A DNA stretch of 64,000 nt from Carettochelys insculpta (GCF_033958435.1 NC_134138.1:4166001-4230000), one strand, 5' to 3'; counted from the stretch's first letter, positions 42,745 to 55,380 are shown. A program made the numbers and translations. The notes: generated by a model not told the origin, from the letters alone.

Positions 42745-43386
42745 TCGATGAATAACGTCTACACGTTCTCCAGGGCCGGCAACGTCGATGTTCAACTTCG
42801 ACGTTGCTCAGCCCAACATGGAAATAGGCACAGCGAGGGAACGTCTACACTGCAAAGTAGCACACATCGAAATAAGGGAGCCAGGCACAGCTGCAGACAG
42901 GGTCACGGGGCGGACTCAACAGCAAGCCGCTCCCTTAAAGGGCCCCTCCCAGACACACTTTCATTAAACAGTGCAAGATACACAGAGCCAACAACTAGTT
43001 GCAGACCCTGTATATGCAGCACGGACCCCCAGCTGCAGCAGCAGCAGCCAGAAGCCCTGGGCTAAGGGCTGCTGCCCACGGTGACCACAGAGCCCCGCAA
43101 GGGCTGGAGAGAGAGTATCTCTCAACCCCCCAGCTGATGGCCGCCATGGAGGACCCCGCTATTTTGATGTTGCGGGACGCGGATCGTCTACACGTCCCTA
43201 CTTCGATGTTGAACGTCGAAGTAGGGCGCTATTCCCATCCCCTCATGGGGTTAGCGACTTCGACGTCTCGCCGCCTAATGTCGATTTCAACTTCGAAATA
43301 GCGCCCAACACGTGTAGACGTGACGGGCGCTATTTCGAAGTTACTGCCGCTACTTCGAAGTAGCGTGCACGTGTAGACGCAGCCTT
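42745..43386 (+). mobile_element. Foldback/MITE-like element, full copy
   Basis: Starts 'acgtctacacgttctccagg' and ends 'gtgcacgtgtagacgcagcc'. The ends contain alternating 'cttcgaagt' motifs. It is the reverse of the element at 5035-5648. Confidence 0.8.
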
Positions 43387-43889
43387 TTTTTCTTTTTGGT
43401 TGTGAGTTTTTAAAATATGTGGGGTTTCTTCAGAAACCACTTTTATTAAAACCAGCTGAAAAACTCAACTTACAAGAAAAAAAAAAAGGCAACACACATT
43501 TTAAAGGTTCCTTAGTAAGCTTCCAAGTGGCTAGTGCATGTAATATTTGGTAGAAAAATTATGTGTGAACAAATAGCAAAAAGGCTGTCTGTTGTGTGTG
43601 GCTGACTGGGTTTGCTGTGCTAATGGGAAAAGATCAGAGCTGCTTCAGGGTTATGGACTGAGATTTGGGCTGTGGTGGGAATGTAACACATGAGCCTACA
43701 CGGGAAGGTTGCCTGGTTCCCTCTCTCAAACTGAAGTCAAATGAGGCCCAGTTAAAACTGGCAAGAGGACTGGGAAGGAGCGGGGGCAGCAAAAGCAACA
43801 GTCAAAGGTAAAGAAAATCCTGGCCGTGGCCAGAACGCATTCTCTCCCATGACCCCTCCCCCGTGGGATACCAAGGAGGTGGGATGAAG
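43387..43889. other. Unassigned sequence left of the large inverted repeat
   Basis: Contains an A-run near 43480. No gene or RNA recognised. Confidence 0.35.
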
Positions 43890-45209
43890 CCTTCTGTCTC
43901 AGGACCCACACAAGTGGTTGGTGACTATAAGGGATGTGGTTAAGGGCACACACTGCAGGTCTAGCGAGGCCTAATCAGAGGGGGTGTCAGGGAATGGGGC
44001 CAGCGCGGTGTTCTGCAGTGTCTGAGCTGGGAGGCGACACAGCATGAAAGCTCTGCGGTGTCAGGCTGGCAGAGGAACCCTGGGGAGCAGATTTGGCCAG
44101 GTTGCAGAGCTAGGGGGGCACTTGCTTGGAACTAACTTACCTCAGGCTTCTGATCTCCTGATTTCCGCTTCTGTCATGAGAGCTGGGGGAGGGATAAAGG
44201 GAAAGCCTTCTAACACTGCCTTGCTGGAAACCAGAGCCACCTCCCCACTTCCACCCCCAGCCACTGGGCTCACACACCTCTAGCTTGGAGGCAGAGCTGG
44301 GCCCTGCCTGTTCACATTGTCCAAATGCCCACCAGCTAAACGGGGAGCCCAGGGGGTTTGCCCTTTGGATGAAGAATGCTTGAGAACAGGGGCAGCAGCT
44401 CAGGTTTGTTCAGCTTTTGCAAAGATCTTTGCAAAGCTGTCAGCAACCGGCTGCGGCAGCTGGTTTTCCAGCAAACAGGTCCGGGGCGGGGAGGAGGGGG
44501 ACAGATCCCAGGCCAGGCTGTGCTACAGTTGGGTACCTCTGTTTAAACAGTCTGCAACAAGCGAGTTAACATTAGAACACAACCAGGTTTTAGAGTTACC
44601 GGCCATTGAGCTGAATGGAGCCACTCAACATGGTCATTTCCGACTCCCTGCTGAAAGGCTGCATCAGACAGTGCTGCGCAGGGGCACGGCTGGGGGGATG
44701 CTGCTTCCCAGAACATCGGCACACCAAATGAAGCATTATTTGGACTCTGTCGGTGCTTGGGACACGCGCACCCCATTGGCCCATGTTGGGAAGGCATTTG
44801 GGATTGACGACGATTTGCGTACAGGCACAGCCGTCTCCCTGAGGCCTGTAGGGGGGCTCCTTCGGAAACGTATGGAGACTGGAGGGCAAAGCTGTGGCTG
44901 TGTCTAATTTTAGGGGAGGGAAAATGAGGGAAAATGTAATGGCACATTCAGAGCTTGGCAGGGGTGTGTAGCTAAACTCTTCCCACATGGTGCCCCTGAT
45001 TCTTGGCGTACTGAGTGTGGACGTATGGATTCCCTTCCCTCCGCCCCACAGTTGGCTTGAAGTCAGTTACTGTGACAGCAGCTGCTGATCCCCGTAAACT
45101 CGGATCGGTTCTCTAGGGCACACTCTGAGCAGCAGGCTGGGCGGTAAAGCAGCCCATGCGTCACCTCCAGCTTGCCCGCCTGCAAGACCCTTAACCTCGG
45201 CTTCTTTGG

Positions 45210-45771
45210 GACAGAGAGAGCCGTGTTAGTCTGTATTCTAGCAAACCAAAACAGCAGTCCGCTAGCGCTTTAAAGACTAGCAAAATAATTTATTCAGTGA
45301 TGAGCTTTCATGGGACAGACCCACTTCTTCAGATCATAGCCAGACCAGAACAGACACAATATATAAAGCACAGAGGTCCACAAATCGTCATCAAGGTTGG
45401 CAAGTCAGAAGAGCAGAGGGCTGGCAGGGCTGGGGTGGGGGGAGTTAAGAGTTAGATAAAACAAGAAAGCACTTAAAAGGTAAAAGAATCCTTATAATGG
45501 GGCAGGTAGTTGCTGTCCATCTTCAAACCACATGTTAATGTGTCAAATTTGAATACGAATGTTAGTTCTGAGCATTCCCTCTGTAGACGGCCGTTAAAGT
45601 CCCTTTTCAGTAGCACACAAGCTCTCAGGTCTTTAACAGAATGGCCCGCTCCAGTAAAGTGCGGGCTGAGAGCTTGGGGTATTTGGAGTTTTTTAATGTC
45701 TGCTCTATGTCCGTTCATTCTTTGTCGAAGAGCGTTTGTGGTCTGTCCGATATACGTGGTGTGTGAGCATT
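45210..45771 (-). pseudogene. Penelope-like element 3' end in left arm (GIY-YIG to tail)
   Basis: Minus strand: the GIY-YIG core TTYIGQTTNALRQRMNGHRA, then DLRACVLLKRDFNGRLQREC and the C-terminal tail ending HYKDSFTF. The element's terminal region follows, with a hammerhead-like core at 45301-45332. The upstream part continues at 46084 beyond a LINE insertion. Confidence 0.85.
45301..45332 (-). ncRNA. Hammerhead-ribozyme-like core, left arm
   Basis: On the minus strand CTGAAGA, a helix II GTGGG/CCCAT (one G-T wobble) around TCTGT, then GAAA. Catalytic-core letters are intact. Lies in the terminal region of the Penelope-like element whose GIY-YIG tail ends at 45473. Confidence 0.5.
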
Positions 45772-45773
45772 GT

Positions 45774-46083
45774 AGAGGGGGTCAGAGGCTCAACACATTC
45801 CACATGCGCTGCCTTAGGCGCATACTCGGTATCTCATGGCAGGACAAGGTCCCCAATAGCGCAGCGCTTGAGAGGGCAGGCGCCGCCTCCATGGTCACCC
45901 TTCTCAAACAGAGGTGTATGCGCTGGCTGGGCCATGTCTCACGCATGACGGATGGCTGAATACCGAAGGACCTCCTCTTCGGCGAGCGGGCGTCTGGAAA
46001 GAGGCCGAAAGGGCGACCTAAATTGCTGTACAAGGACGCGTGCAAGCGTGACCTCAGCGCTCTCTCTATCAGCGTCAACACTT
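45774..46083 (+). pseudogene. Non-LTR retrotransposon C-terminal fragment inserted in Penelope
   Basis: Encodes LNTFHMRCLRRILGISWQDK, then CMRWLGHVSRMTDG, then further frame-shifted sequence 'gaccgaagg...' through about 46083. The same insertion, longer, lies at 62031-62600 in the right arm. This C-terminal region belongs to a non-LTR retrotransposon whose subfamily I cannot fix. Confidence 0.75.
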
Positions 46084-46960
46084 GATCCTGTACTTAATGT
46101 GGTTAGGTCCAGGGATGAAATCTCCAGCACAGATATGTGGGCAAAGCTGGCAACAGGGCTTGTTACAAGGAAAAGTTCCAGGATTAGTATTTTGGTGGTA
46201 CAGCCTATGATTGGTAGAGAGAAGCCTGATAAGGTTGGGAGGTCGTCTGTAGGAGAGAACAGGCCTGTCACCGAGGTCCTTCTGGAGTGTGGCATCATGA
46301 TTAAGGATAGGTTGTAGGTCTTTAATAATTCGTTGCAGTGGTTTGAGTTGGGGGCTGTAGGTGATGACCAGTGGTGTTCTGTTCTTGGCTTTTTTGGACC
46401 TATCTTGGGGTAGTTGGTTTCTGGGTATTCATCTAGCCCTGCTGATTTGTTCTTTTTTTTTTTTTTTATTTAACCTGGTGGGTAATTCAGGTTTATGAAT
46501 GTTTGGTAGAGATCTTACAAAACAAAGCAGCCGAAATGCAGCACTTTAAAGACTACCCAAAAGATTTATTCGGTGATGAGCTTTCGTGGGACAGACCCAC
46601 TTCTTCGGATCAATGGTAGAGATCTTGTAGTTTTCAGCCTCTGTCACTAGGATCAGAGTAGATGCGATAGTATCTCAGGGCTTGACTAGAAATGATGGAT
46701 TGTGTTGTGTGTGCAGGATGGAAGCTAGAAGCATGTAGGTAAGTCTAGCGATCAGTGGGTTTCCGGTAGGGTGTGGTACCGATCAGGCCATCCTTGATTT
46801 GTACTGTAGTGTCCAGGAAAGGTATCTCTTGTGTGGAGTGGTCAAGGCATAAGTTGATGGTGGGGTGCAGATTGTTAGAGTCTCTGTGGAATTCTCCTAG
46901 AGTCTCTATACCAGGGGTCCAAATTAGAAAGACGTCATCCATGTTTGGTTAGTACAGGAG
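46084..46960 (-). pseudogene. Penelope-like element: RT end to GIY-YIG start, left arm
   Basis: On the minus strand the RT catalytic MDDVFLIWTPG (from about 46942), then FLDTTVQIKDGLIGTTPYRKPTDR in broken frames, then 'SIIYGQALRYY...' type sequence, then a tail-like insertion at 46506-46625, then the pre-GIY-YIG region to 46084. Frames are broken. Confidence 0.8.
46506..46625 (-). mobile_element. Penelope/SINE-type tail inserted within the Penelope-like element
   Basis: Flanked by 'ggtagagatctt' on both sides, an apparent target duplication. Contains a hammerhead-like core with CCGAAGA in place of CTGAAGA. The same insertion is at 61407-61505 in the right arm. Confidence 0.75.
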
Positions 46961-47059
46961 GAGTCATAGGGGACGAGAGCATCTTTGGGAGAGGCAGTGA
47001 CACTGCTGTGCTCCCAGGAGTGGCTCCCTTTCCCAGCAGAAAATGCAACACAATCAACA

Positions 47060-47120
47060 CAGGTAGGACTTGAATCCACAACTCTGCAATCCTCCATTAG
47101 GCTACTGGGTCTGGCTGTAG
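47060..47120 (-). repeat. tRNA-like Pol III promoter head, left arm
   Basis: On the minus strand 'agtagcctaatggaggattg' gives an A-box-like TAGCCTAATGG, and 'gtggattcaagtcctacc' a B-box-like GATTCAAGTCC, about 30 bases apart. The right-arm copy (60912-60955) has lost about 11 bases between the boxes. Probably a SINE head rather than a tRNA gene. Confidence 0.5.
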
Positions 47121-47379
47121 ATTACAGGCTTTTTGCTTCTGAGTGTGATGAAGGCTACTGAGCTGCCGCCCCTAAATTTTCTGCCAGTGCGGGGGTCAGG
47201 AAGGAATTTCTCACTTCCAGACGTTGGCAGCCAAGTGCCTGATTAGGCTCAAGTGGGACCTTTCTTAGAAGCAGCTGGTGTTTGCCACTGGCCCAGAAAG
47301 GCTCCCACCAACCATCCCATGCTTGGAAAGCAAATCCCTGCAAGGGAAAGGACTAGAGTGTGTTGGCAGGTGAAATAGG

Positions 47380-48530
47380 ACGGGGTTTCTGGGCACAGCA
47401 AGAGAACGCAATCCAGGGAAACTTTGCTCAAAATCCAGGCTGCTTACAGCCTCAGGCTGCGATTTCCTTCTCACTAAGGCAAATCCAACCAGCCACCACA
47501 GCACCTCTGCCACCCCACTGGCCAGCCAGAGCCACATCAGCAAACCCCCAGACTTCCCAGCTGCTCTACCAGCCCAGACCAACAACCCCCAAATTAAGGT
47601 GAGAGGCTCTTAAGCCTATTTCACCAAACTCCACACAGATTGTTTCAGGTCCCAAAGGGCCCAGCCCCAGCCCCTGGTCAATATATACTTGGGTTTTACC
47701 CAACACAACACGCTCAGCAATTCTTTAGATCCAATATCTAAAGATTTATTAACAAAAAAGAAAGAACAGGGTTAGAGAGAAGAATTGTTAAAGTAAAACT
47801 TTACATGCTTCAGTCATAACTTCCGACGCAGCCAGCGATGTTATTTGCTGATTCTTGAAAGTCTCTGAAAGTTCATTTCATGTTACATAGATGCAGTCAT
47901 TGGAGCATCGTAGGTCCGGCCCGCTGGAGTCCACATGCTGGACCATGGCCCCTTGGAGACCACAAGACAAAAGATCCAATATGGACACTGCTAAATCCAC
48001 CTCATCCTGCTGAGGGATGGGCCCCCAGTCCAGACAGGCTTAACTCATGAAGACTGAGGAACCAAGAAAGTCCCTGCCAGGGCCCATCTCACAGCTTTTC
48101 ATACGCGGAGGGACAATTCTATTCTGCTCCATGCGCCTTGGCCCACCACCTGAGCCGGTGGGTCACTGTGCCGAGTTCCCATTCGTTGCAGGCCCAGCAG
48201 GAAACCCACCATCACAAAATGAGCGTTGGCCATCTGGGCCTCTGCTCAGTCTATTCTCCTGGCTGGGGTGGAGCCCCACCTCCCTCTGTGAAGCTCAGCA
48301 CTGAAGCATTTCTCACACAGCTGCAGAGCTAAACGTCTATAACTCTGCCGACGTCCATGCTACCGACACACAAGTAGCACATATAGCTTCAGGGCATCAG
48401 CAGCTTTCATTCGACACCTCACATACCCCCTCCCCGCCCGAGGAACAACATTTGGGGCCAATAGCCACCCTGGGAATTCAAATAGCTTCCAGACCCCACA
48501 CAAAAGTTCAGCCAGATGACAGCATGGCCT
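47380..48530 (-). repeat. Unnamed interspersed repeat, left-arm copy
   Basis: Reverse of 59495-60650 and of the interrupted copy at 30690-32980. Non-coding. Landmarks as for the 30690 copy. Confidence 0.78.
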
Positions 48531-48945
48531 ATCTCTAACCCTCTGGTTCTCCGCCTAGCGCCGTGGGGCGGCCATCCACGTCACTGCAGCATGCAGGGCA
48601 GCAAACAGGATCAGGGCACCAGGGCTGTACAGTAGCCAACTGGCAGTACTGCAGCTGGCCCAGACAGAGACACACGCCTCAAGGAGCGCGCTGGGGAGTG
48701 GGGCAAACTGGCGAGAAGGAGATCCCGGCCTGGGGCTGTGAGGGGCCTGCACTTTAAGCAAAGGTGCCCTGGAGTGATTTCTCCAGCCGTGCCCAGAACC
48801 TCCCGGCCGTTATGCCACTAGCGGTGGCTCTGGGTCACTCCTGCAGGGACTCGGTGGGCTGTCGGGCTAGCACGGTTCGGGCTTGGTGGCCGAGCTGGAG
48901 TTCAGGAGTGACGCAATGGGCCCTTGGGGTGAAAAGTCGTGGGCT

Positions 48946-49922
48946 GGGGGAGTAGTGTAGCGGGGCCCTGAGGCGCGGTGGGGGTATTTCACGGGCTCCG
49001 CGACAGGCGTGCGCATTCCATGTTCCAGCCAGTGTGTATCATGGACCTTGCAGGGCCTGGCCTGTTGCAGCTGTCCACTTGGAGCATTAGCCCTCTTGTC
49101 CACTTGCAGCACTAGCGCTGTAGGTCAGGCTGGAGCTGCGGCTGTGGTTAGCTCCATGTTCATGGCCGGATCTCAGTTTGACTCCCACATGCCCCAGTCT
49201 CAGGGCTTTGCTGCCCCTGCTGGGCTAAGCCCAGCCAGGTGATTTGTGGGGGCCGTGTTCTGAGATCGCTGGCCTGGGTAAGAAATTGGCCAAAATTCCC
49301 TGGAAACCAGAGGTGCTCACTCCAGAACCTGCAGCCCTGGTCTGGAGTAACCAGGGGGGAATTCCAGCCTGCCCCGTAGTGCCTATCCAGGCAGTGCCGA
49401 TGAGGCCCCACGTAACTGTACCCTCCTGGCTACTGGAGGCTGGGGTGGACGCCCTGCTGCAGAGGCTAATTCCGTCTGGACCATCTCCCAGTTCCACCGT
49501 GAGCAGACCCCATCCCCTTTCCTCTCCCAGTCTCTGTGTAGCCGAGTCCTGCTTCTTCTGAGTCTGGGTGCCTGAGATCAGCTTGCAGGGCAGGGCAGGG
49601 CAGCCACCTCCAGTGCCACGCTGGAAGAGCAGCGAGTGCGCCAGACCAAGAGTCAGCTCCCAGCCAGGTTTATGAGCCTCCTTTCGGTCCCAAGGGAGAG
49701 TGCAGATGTCAGCTCGTTTCCTAACAGCGGCTGAGGACAGTGGGCAAAGGGCAGCCAGGCAGGTGGCACCGGCAGGGTGAGCTGGGCAGACAGAGAACCT
49801 TGTGTTTGGAGGAGGCTGTGGGCTCCCGTTGCTCTTAGTAGTAGCGGGCGGAGCACGGGGGGGGCACACTCCAGGCCCCGGGTCTTGGGTCGGTTTCTGG
49901 GGAGCAGGTAACCCCGACCTGC
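48946..49922. other. Segment present only in the left arm
   Basis: The right arm lacks this 977-bp stretch; at the matching point (about 59050-59090) it carries a short duplicated filler around 'ggtactacagg'. No recognisable coding content. Confidence 0.6.
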
Positions 49923-50435
49923 CATGGAGCCCAGGGCTCCCACAGGCTGTCCCGCTGCTTGAGGCCGCCTTGCCGAGCAGGAGGAAGGATCTCATTTCCC
50001 GGGGAGGCAGCACCGGGGCAGAGCATGCCCAGGACTCCCTCGGGGGATGTGCATCTCCTGCCGCGGCGACGCACACGGGCCAATCTGCGGTGAGCTGTCA
50101 GCCAGCCCAGCCAGGCAGGCACCTTGTGCCGCTGCAAGTGACGGGCCCATCTCCTGTGCACAGGTGCGGAATGAGCAGGGGCAGTATTACCAGCGCTGCC
50201 ACTGGCAGCCCAGATGCCAGGGTGATGGGCCCCTCCCAGCATGGCTGGCCCTGTCAGGCAGTATGGCGCTTAGCCCCACCCTCCGACACAGTCCTTTCGC
50301 CCCCCCAGGTGAAGAGAGGAAGTTTGTGTGGCCAGGTCAGGCATCTCTGGGTGGACGAGGGAGAGCGGCTGGGCTGAGCTGGAGCTGGGATGCAGGAAGT
50401 GTCCTGAAGGTGCGCTGGTGTGGCTGGTGTCCCGT

Positions 50436-50482
50436 CCCAGCCCCAGCCCCAGCCCCAGCCCCAGCCCCAGCCCCAGCCCCAG
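50436..50482 (+). repeat. (CCCCAG)n hexanucleotide repeat
   Basis: About eight CCCCAG units. The right-arm counterpart at 58507-58525 has only two or three. Confidence 0.88.
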
Positions 50483-50527
50483 GGGAGGAGGATGCACTGC
50501 AGAGCAGCCTGGGAGCACGAGCCGCTG

Positions 50528-52200
50528 CCAGCGGGGTTTGGTTCTGGCTCTGCCTCCTGTCGGCAGGGGTGGGTGGCCATAGGGGAGGGCAGCCCAAAGA
50601 GAGGCAGCCAGCACCGGGTTCTGCCCCAGGGGCTGGGGGCAGAAGCCTGAGGTGCAAACTGTGCAAAGCTCCATCACTGACATGCAGATGGGAATCGCTG
50701 CAATCAACAGTCGGGAGGGAGCCAGGAGTCCCAGGAGTGAGGGGGCTGGGGTGCAGCCTGTGCAGTGCAGGATTACACTGCCGGCGCCGTGCACTGCCCT
50801 GGGCCGGGCTTTGCACTGGCTCAGCCATGCAGAATAGTAGTCAAGGCGACCAGCGGTGCCTGGGGCAGAGGGGCTGGCAGCAGTCACCTGTCTGGCCTGG
50901 CCCCTCCGGCTCAGGTGGGCCTGTGTGTGCCCAGCTCCTCCAGTGCCATGACCCAAGGCTGCGCGCAGGCTCGTGGGCCTATCAAAGACTGAGCGAGTCC
51001 AGCCCTTGGCTCTCACATGGGCTGGGGCAGTGTCTTGTTCTCAGCACTGCTGGGGGTTATCTCTTGAGGGGGCCTAGTAACTCTTAGCTGGAGGGTTAAT
51101 AGGTGGCCTTGTCCAGGGCAGAGAACAGGCCTCCTCTGGCTTTGCCCTCCCCCCAGGACTGCAGAGCTGTCCACGGGCCGCTTCCCTTGCAACGCACATC
51201 AACTCCTTGGGCTCAACCATCTGTTCCACCGGGTCGTTAGCCGTGGCCCCGGCTACGCTCCAGGCACAGCATCTGCACAGATGTGGCTGCTCTGTGCCAC
51301 TGGGGGAGACGGTCTCCCGCCAGCGTAGTTAATCCGCTTCCCAGAGAGGTGCTCACTGTGTCAGAGGGAGGGGTTCGTCTGCCTGCACGGGGGTGAAGGT
51401 TGTAGCTGTGTCACTCCAGAGCAAGCAAACGGGTGCAGACTCAACCCGGGACTCTCTGAGCACCTTGCCCAGACCTGAAGACAAGCTCCAGGTGGCTCGA
51501 AAGTGCCTCCCTCTCACCAAGGGACCTTGGTCCCCAGCGGGGACTTGCCTGGCTGTTTGGGGACACTCAGCCTCCCGAGTTAGACCCTGAGCGTGTGGAC
51601 GACGCCTACCAGCCAGGCAACCCTGCTCCCCAGGAGCACGGTGTCCAGCTGGGGCAGATCTCAGGGGCTGCAGAGGAAGCTGGGAGAAGCCAGCCAAACT
51701 CCCTTGTTGTCACAGCAGGTGCCTGGCTGAAGCCCTGGACCAAGAACACCAGGACTCGTGAGCCAGCTGCAAATGTTATGCGCAGGGAAGGTGATGCAGG
51801 CAGGCCAGTGTTCCCCAGGACCTAGGGAGGATGTACCTGACATAGGGGAGTCACAGATTCACAGCCGGAAGACACCCCTACGGCCACCCTGCCTGCACTG
51901 ACCCCTCCACCAGGCTGTCACTGGACTAGACATTGGTATGACGGGTTCCCCCAGGATACCAGTGAGCCCCTGACCTACCAGCCAGGGCTCCCTCAACACA
52001 GTCCTGCTGCAACCAGACACCAGCCTACCAAGGCTTCACATAGAGGTGGAGGACACACCTACCACGTTATTTACAGACTTCTGTGATGAGGGCTGCACAG
52101 GAAGGCTGCAGCTGAGGCCTTGCCCAGCGTCCCAAGAGCACACCTCCCTCTGGTGCATAAGCCCACGTTATACCCCCCCGTGCGGCACGGGGAACAGCCC
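50528..52200. other. Unassigned sequence in the inverted-repeat spacer
   Basis: No gene, RNA or repeat recognised. Confidence 0.4.
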
Positions 52201-52204
52201 AGCA

Positions 52205-53440
52205 GAAGCCCACAGAATCATGGCATCATGGAAGGGACCTCGAGAGAGTATGAGAGGTCAACAAGTCCAGTCCTCTGCATTTATGACTCTCCCAGGCCAG
52301 GGTTTGTCTGCCCTGAAAAACCTCCAGCGGTGGAGATTCCACAGCCTCCCCAGGCAATTAATTCCAGTGTTTGCCCAACCTGAGGGCTGGGAGGTTTTTC
52401 CTCAGGTCCAGCCTACCCCTCCCTTGCTGCAGTTTAAGCCCATTGCCTCTTGTTCTATCCTCAGAGGTAAAGGAGAATAACATATCTCCTGGTAACAACC
52501 TTTCAGGTACTTGAAAGTTCCAATTGTCCCCCACCGCCCAAGTCTTCTCTTTTCTAACTAAAACAACCCCAGTTCTTTCAATCCTCCCTCACAGGCCATG
52601 TTCTCTCGCACTTTCTCCATTTGCCTTGCTCTTCTCTGGACCTTCTCCAATGTGTCCACATCTTATTTGAAATGTGAGGCTCAGAACTGGAGACAATAGT
52701 CCAGCTGAGACCTAAGCTTCACAGAGTAGAGCAGAAGAATGACTTCTCGGGTCTTGCGTGCTCCGATGAACGCACCCCAGAATGACGTGCCAGGGTTTTC
52801 TTATCACACTGTTGACTTATAGTCAGCTTGTGGCCCACTCTGACTCCCAGATCCTTTCTGCCGTGCTCCTTCGTAGGCATCTCCCATTTTGTAAGCGTGA
52901 AACAAACTGTTACTCCCTAAGTGCAGTACTTTGCATTCGTCCTCATGGAATTTCATCCTATTTATCTCAGGTGCCTTTTTCCAGTTTGTCTAGCTACTGC
53001 TTTCCCCTTATCCACAAGGCGTGTGAGTCTAATCGAAGAAAGCTATCAGGTTGGTTTGACAGTATTTGTTCCTGGCAAATCCATGCTGACTGTTACTGAT
53101 CAACTTATTATCTTCCAGATGTTTGTAAATGGATTTCTTAATTACTTGCTCCATTATCTTCCCTGGCACAGCAGTTAAGCTGGCTGGTCTGTGAGTTCCT
53201 GGACAGTCCTTATTTCCCTGCTTATACTTGGGTGCTGTATTTGCCTTTTGCCTTCCTCTGGAATCTCTCCTGTCTTGCAAGACTTCTCAAAGGTGATGGC
53301 TAAAGGCTCAGATACCTCCTTGGGCAGCTCCTGGAGTACTCCAGGGTCCATTGCTTCAGCCCCTGGTGCCTTGAAGACAGCTAAGTTATCCTAACTCAGT
53401 TTTTTCTATTAGGACTTCTGGACCGACCTCCTTCTCGCTG
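52205..53440 (-). pseudogene. CR1 LINE, internally deleted
   Basis: Reverse orientation. 52205-52870 is the ORF2 C-terminus and 3' tail. 53029-53280 encodes an RT block (IMEQVIKKSIYKHLEDNKLI, then SQHGFARNKYCQTNL). The portion between these (RT catalytic region) is deleted or badly decayed. Confidence 0.82.
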
Positions 53441-53759
53441 GCACTACAGAATCCCAGAATCCCAGGGCTGGAAGGGACCTCAGGAGGTCATCTAGTCCAG
53501 TCCCCTGCTTCAAGCAGGATCAACCCCCACTAAGTCATCCCAGCCATGACCTTGTCCAGTTGGGACTTAAAAACCTCAAGGGATGGAGAATCCACCACCT
53601 CTCTAGGCAACGCATTCCAGTGCTTCACCACCCTCCTGGGGAAGTAGTTTTTCCTAATATCCAACCTACACCTCCCCCTCTTGAACTTCAGACCGTTGCT
53701 CCTTGTTCTGCCATCTGACACCACAGAGAACAGTTTCTCACCCTCCTCTTTAGAGCTCC
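53441..53759 (-). mobile_element. CR1 LINE fragment cut by LTR
   Basis: 3' tail 'ggctggaagggacctcagga' in plus-strand sense, then ORF2 C-terminal coding sequence (HWNALPREVVDSPSLEVF). It ends exactly at the LTR boundary at 53760. Confidence 0.86.
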
Positions 53760-54157
53760 TGTGATGGGGTTCAGGGTCCCCCAAGCTCTGCATCCCGTCC
53801 GCAGGCAGGAGTGACTCTCACTCAGCAGGAGAACAGCGGGTTTATTAGCCGACAGGACACAGCGTCGTACAGAGGAGTCAGTACAGCCGGCAGAGACAGC
53901 CAGTCCGATCCATGCTGGGGAGAGGAGGCCCCGAGGGGCCCTCAGAGCTGGGGCCTTGCCCCCTCCTTGGTCTTGCTCCCTCCCAGCCCCGACTCACTGC
54001 TTCCAACTCCCACTTCCAATTCAAACCCCTCAGGCTCCATCTCCTCCTTTGTCTCCAGTACAAGGGTGTTACCTGGTCGTCAAGGTTACCCTCAGCGGGA
54101 GGCCCACATGCTCTGTGAGCCACTGACATACACACAGCTATCCCCCACTCCATCACA
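53760..54157 (-). mobile_element. Gmr1-like LTR (left member of inner inverted pair)
   Basis: Bounded by TGTGATGG (53760) and CCATCACA (ending 54157). Reverse orientation; adjacent to pol-end sequence at 54158. Confidence 0.9.
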
Positions 54158-54781
54158 TCTCTGCCCCCTTCCAGACAGAACTGAGCGGGGTCACTCAGCC
54201 GGTGAGCTGGGGAAGTTCGGGGTCTTCCCCATGGCATAGGTCATCAGCTGTACCCTCGGTGCTCCCCTTGATGTTACCACCTCCATGTCATAATCCTGCT
54301 GGGGGAGGCTGCAAGTCAGGAGCTTGGTCTTGGCCCTTTTCATGTGATGCAGCCAGGCAAGTCCCTTTAGTCCCCTCGGGTTGGTTGGCCTCCCTGCTTC
54401 GGTCTCCGGTCCATCAGCCACGTTCTCAAGTCGGGCAGGCAGAGCCCATACAGCTGCTGCAGCACCAGCAGATCAAACAGTTCTTCTCTGGTCTGGGCCC
54501 TGCCCCATATGCCCACCAGTCCATACAGCTGCTCCAGAAAATGTTTGGAATTCAGTTACAGTCCACTAAAGGAAGGTACAAATGCTTCCACCCTTGGCAT
54601 TTAGCCAGACCACCAAAATGGTTGTGTGCCTCAGTTTCCCCTTCCATGCCACACAATAGGCTTGGAATGTTCCTCCTCATGTGAGAGGTTGCAAGACTAG
54701 TTACAGGGAACAACAGTGACATTTCAGAGTTACATACTCCTTCAACATACAACTCATGCTTCTACATCAATGTTCTCATGT
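54158..54781 (-). pseudogene. Gmr1-like pol-end remnant and flanking sequence
   Basis: 54171-54360 matches the RNase H end of the intact element (LAWLHHMKRAKTKLLTCSL; 'ttccccagctcactggc' in sense). Beyond about 54440 the sequence is not gag-pol, but is shared with 57450-57680 in inverted orientation ('aaaatggttgtgtgcctcag'). Confidence 0.75.
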
Positions 54782-55380
54782 TACTTGGCTCTTTCCAAAC
54801 ATTCCTTACATGGTACAATTCTACAGCTTTGGGTAGCAGCACCCACTGGTTACAGCAGTCAGCGTGAGTAACAAGAACAAACCCATTACAACTGTACATT
54901 TACATTGCTCTTTGGTAGACCACAACGTTTGTGTAACCTCCTTGAGAATCTGGTATTTTGCTGCTAAATGGCGGAGGCCTTTCTTTCCCCCATCAAGTTC
55001 TAATCTTCTCTCTTGCCCCCTGGGGTGGAAATCTGATCTCTCTGGGTGGGCCCTCCCTTCTAACAAGAGCTGGGCCATTGATGATCTCAGGGAGACGGCC
55101 CCCTCCCAGCCAGTCTGGAAATTTGCATACCAAACTGGTTTCTAAAAGTTCTTTTGTGAGTCCCAGATGCAGAATGCACATGAAGGAATCCCTGTTTATC
55201 CCTCACTGGCCCACCAGGCCCACAGCTCCTTTGTCCTTCCACCTCCAACTTCTGGCTCCCTCATGGAATCAGAAGTGGAGTCCAGTATGAGAATATAAGT
55301 GTTTCCACCACCTGGAGATGGCAAATTGCTGGCCCTCTCCTGCATCCTACAGAGATTGATTGTGCACCCAAAACAAAAAG
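54782..55380. other. Unassigned sequence inside the inner inverted repeat
   Basis: No coding or RNA features recognised. Confidence 0.35.

Larger units (their letters stand above)
43890..50527. repeat. Left arm of a large inverted repeat
   Basis: Segments match the reverse complement of 58466-63590 in order. Examples: 44317-44425 with 63040-63140; 45473-45770 with 62600-62900; 46640-46960 with 61070-61390; 47000-47440 with 60600-61030; 48560-48945 with 59090-59450; 49923-50527 with 58466-59045. Divergence is visible throughout. Left-only segments are 44429-45345 and 48946-49922. Confidence 0.88.

Noticed and set aside
45774..46083. LINE piece in the left arm read as the C-terminal part of the Penelope protein
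   Set aside because: It is in the opposite orientation, and its RT relatives (57168-57430, 63575-63872) belong to a different, non-LTR element.
49225..50076. Long ORFs around 49.2-51.0 kb as a duplicated gene in the palindrome arms
   Set aside because: The right-arm equivalent is not open in the same frames and no domain is recognisable; an exon-like stretch at about 50165-50215 has no partner exons.
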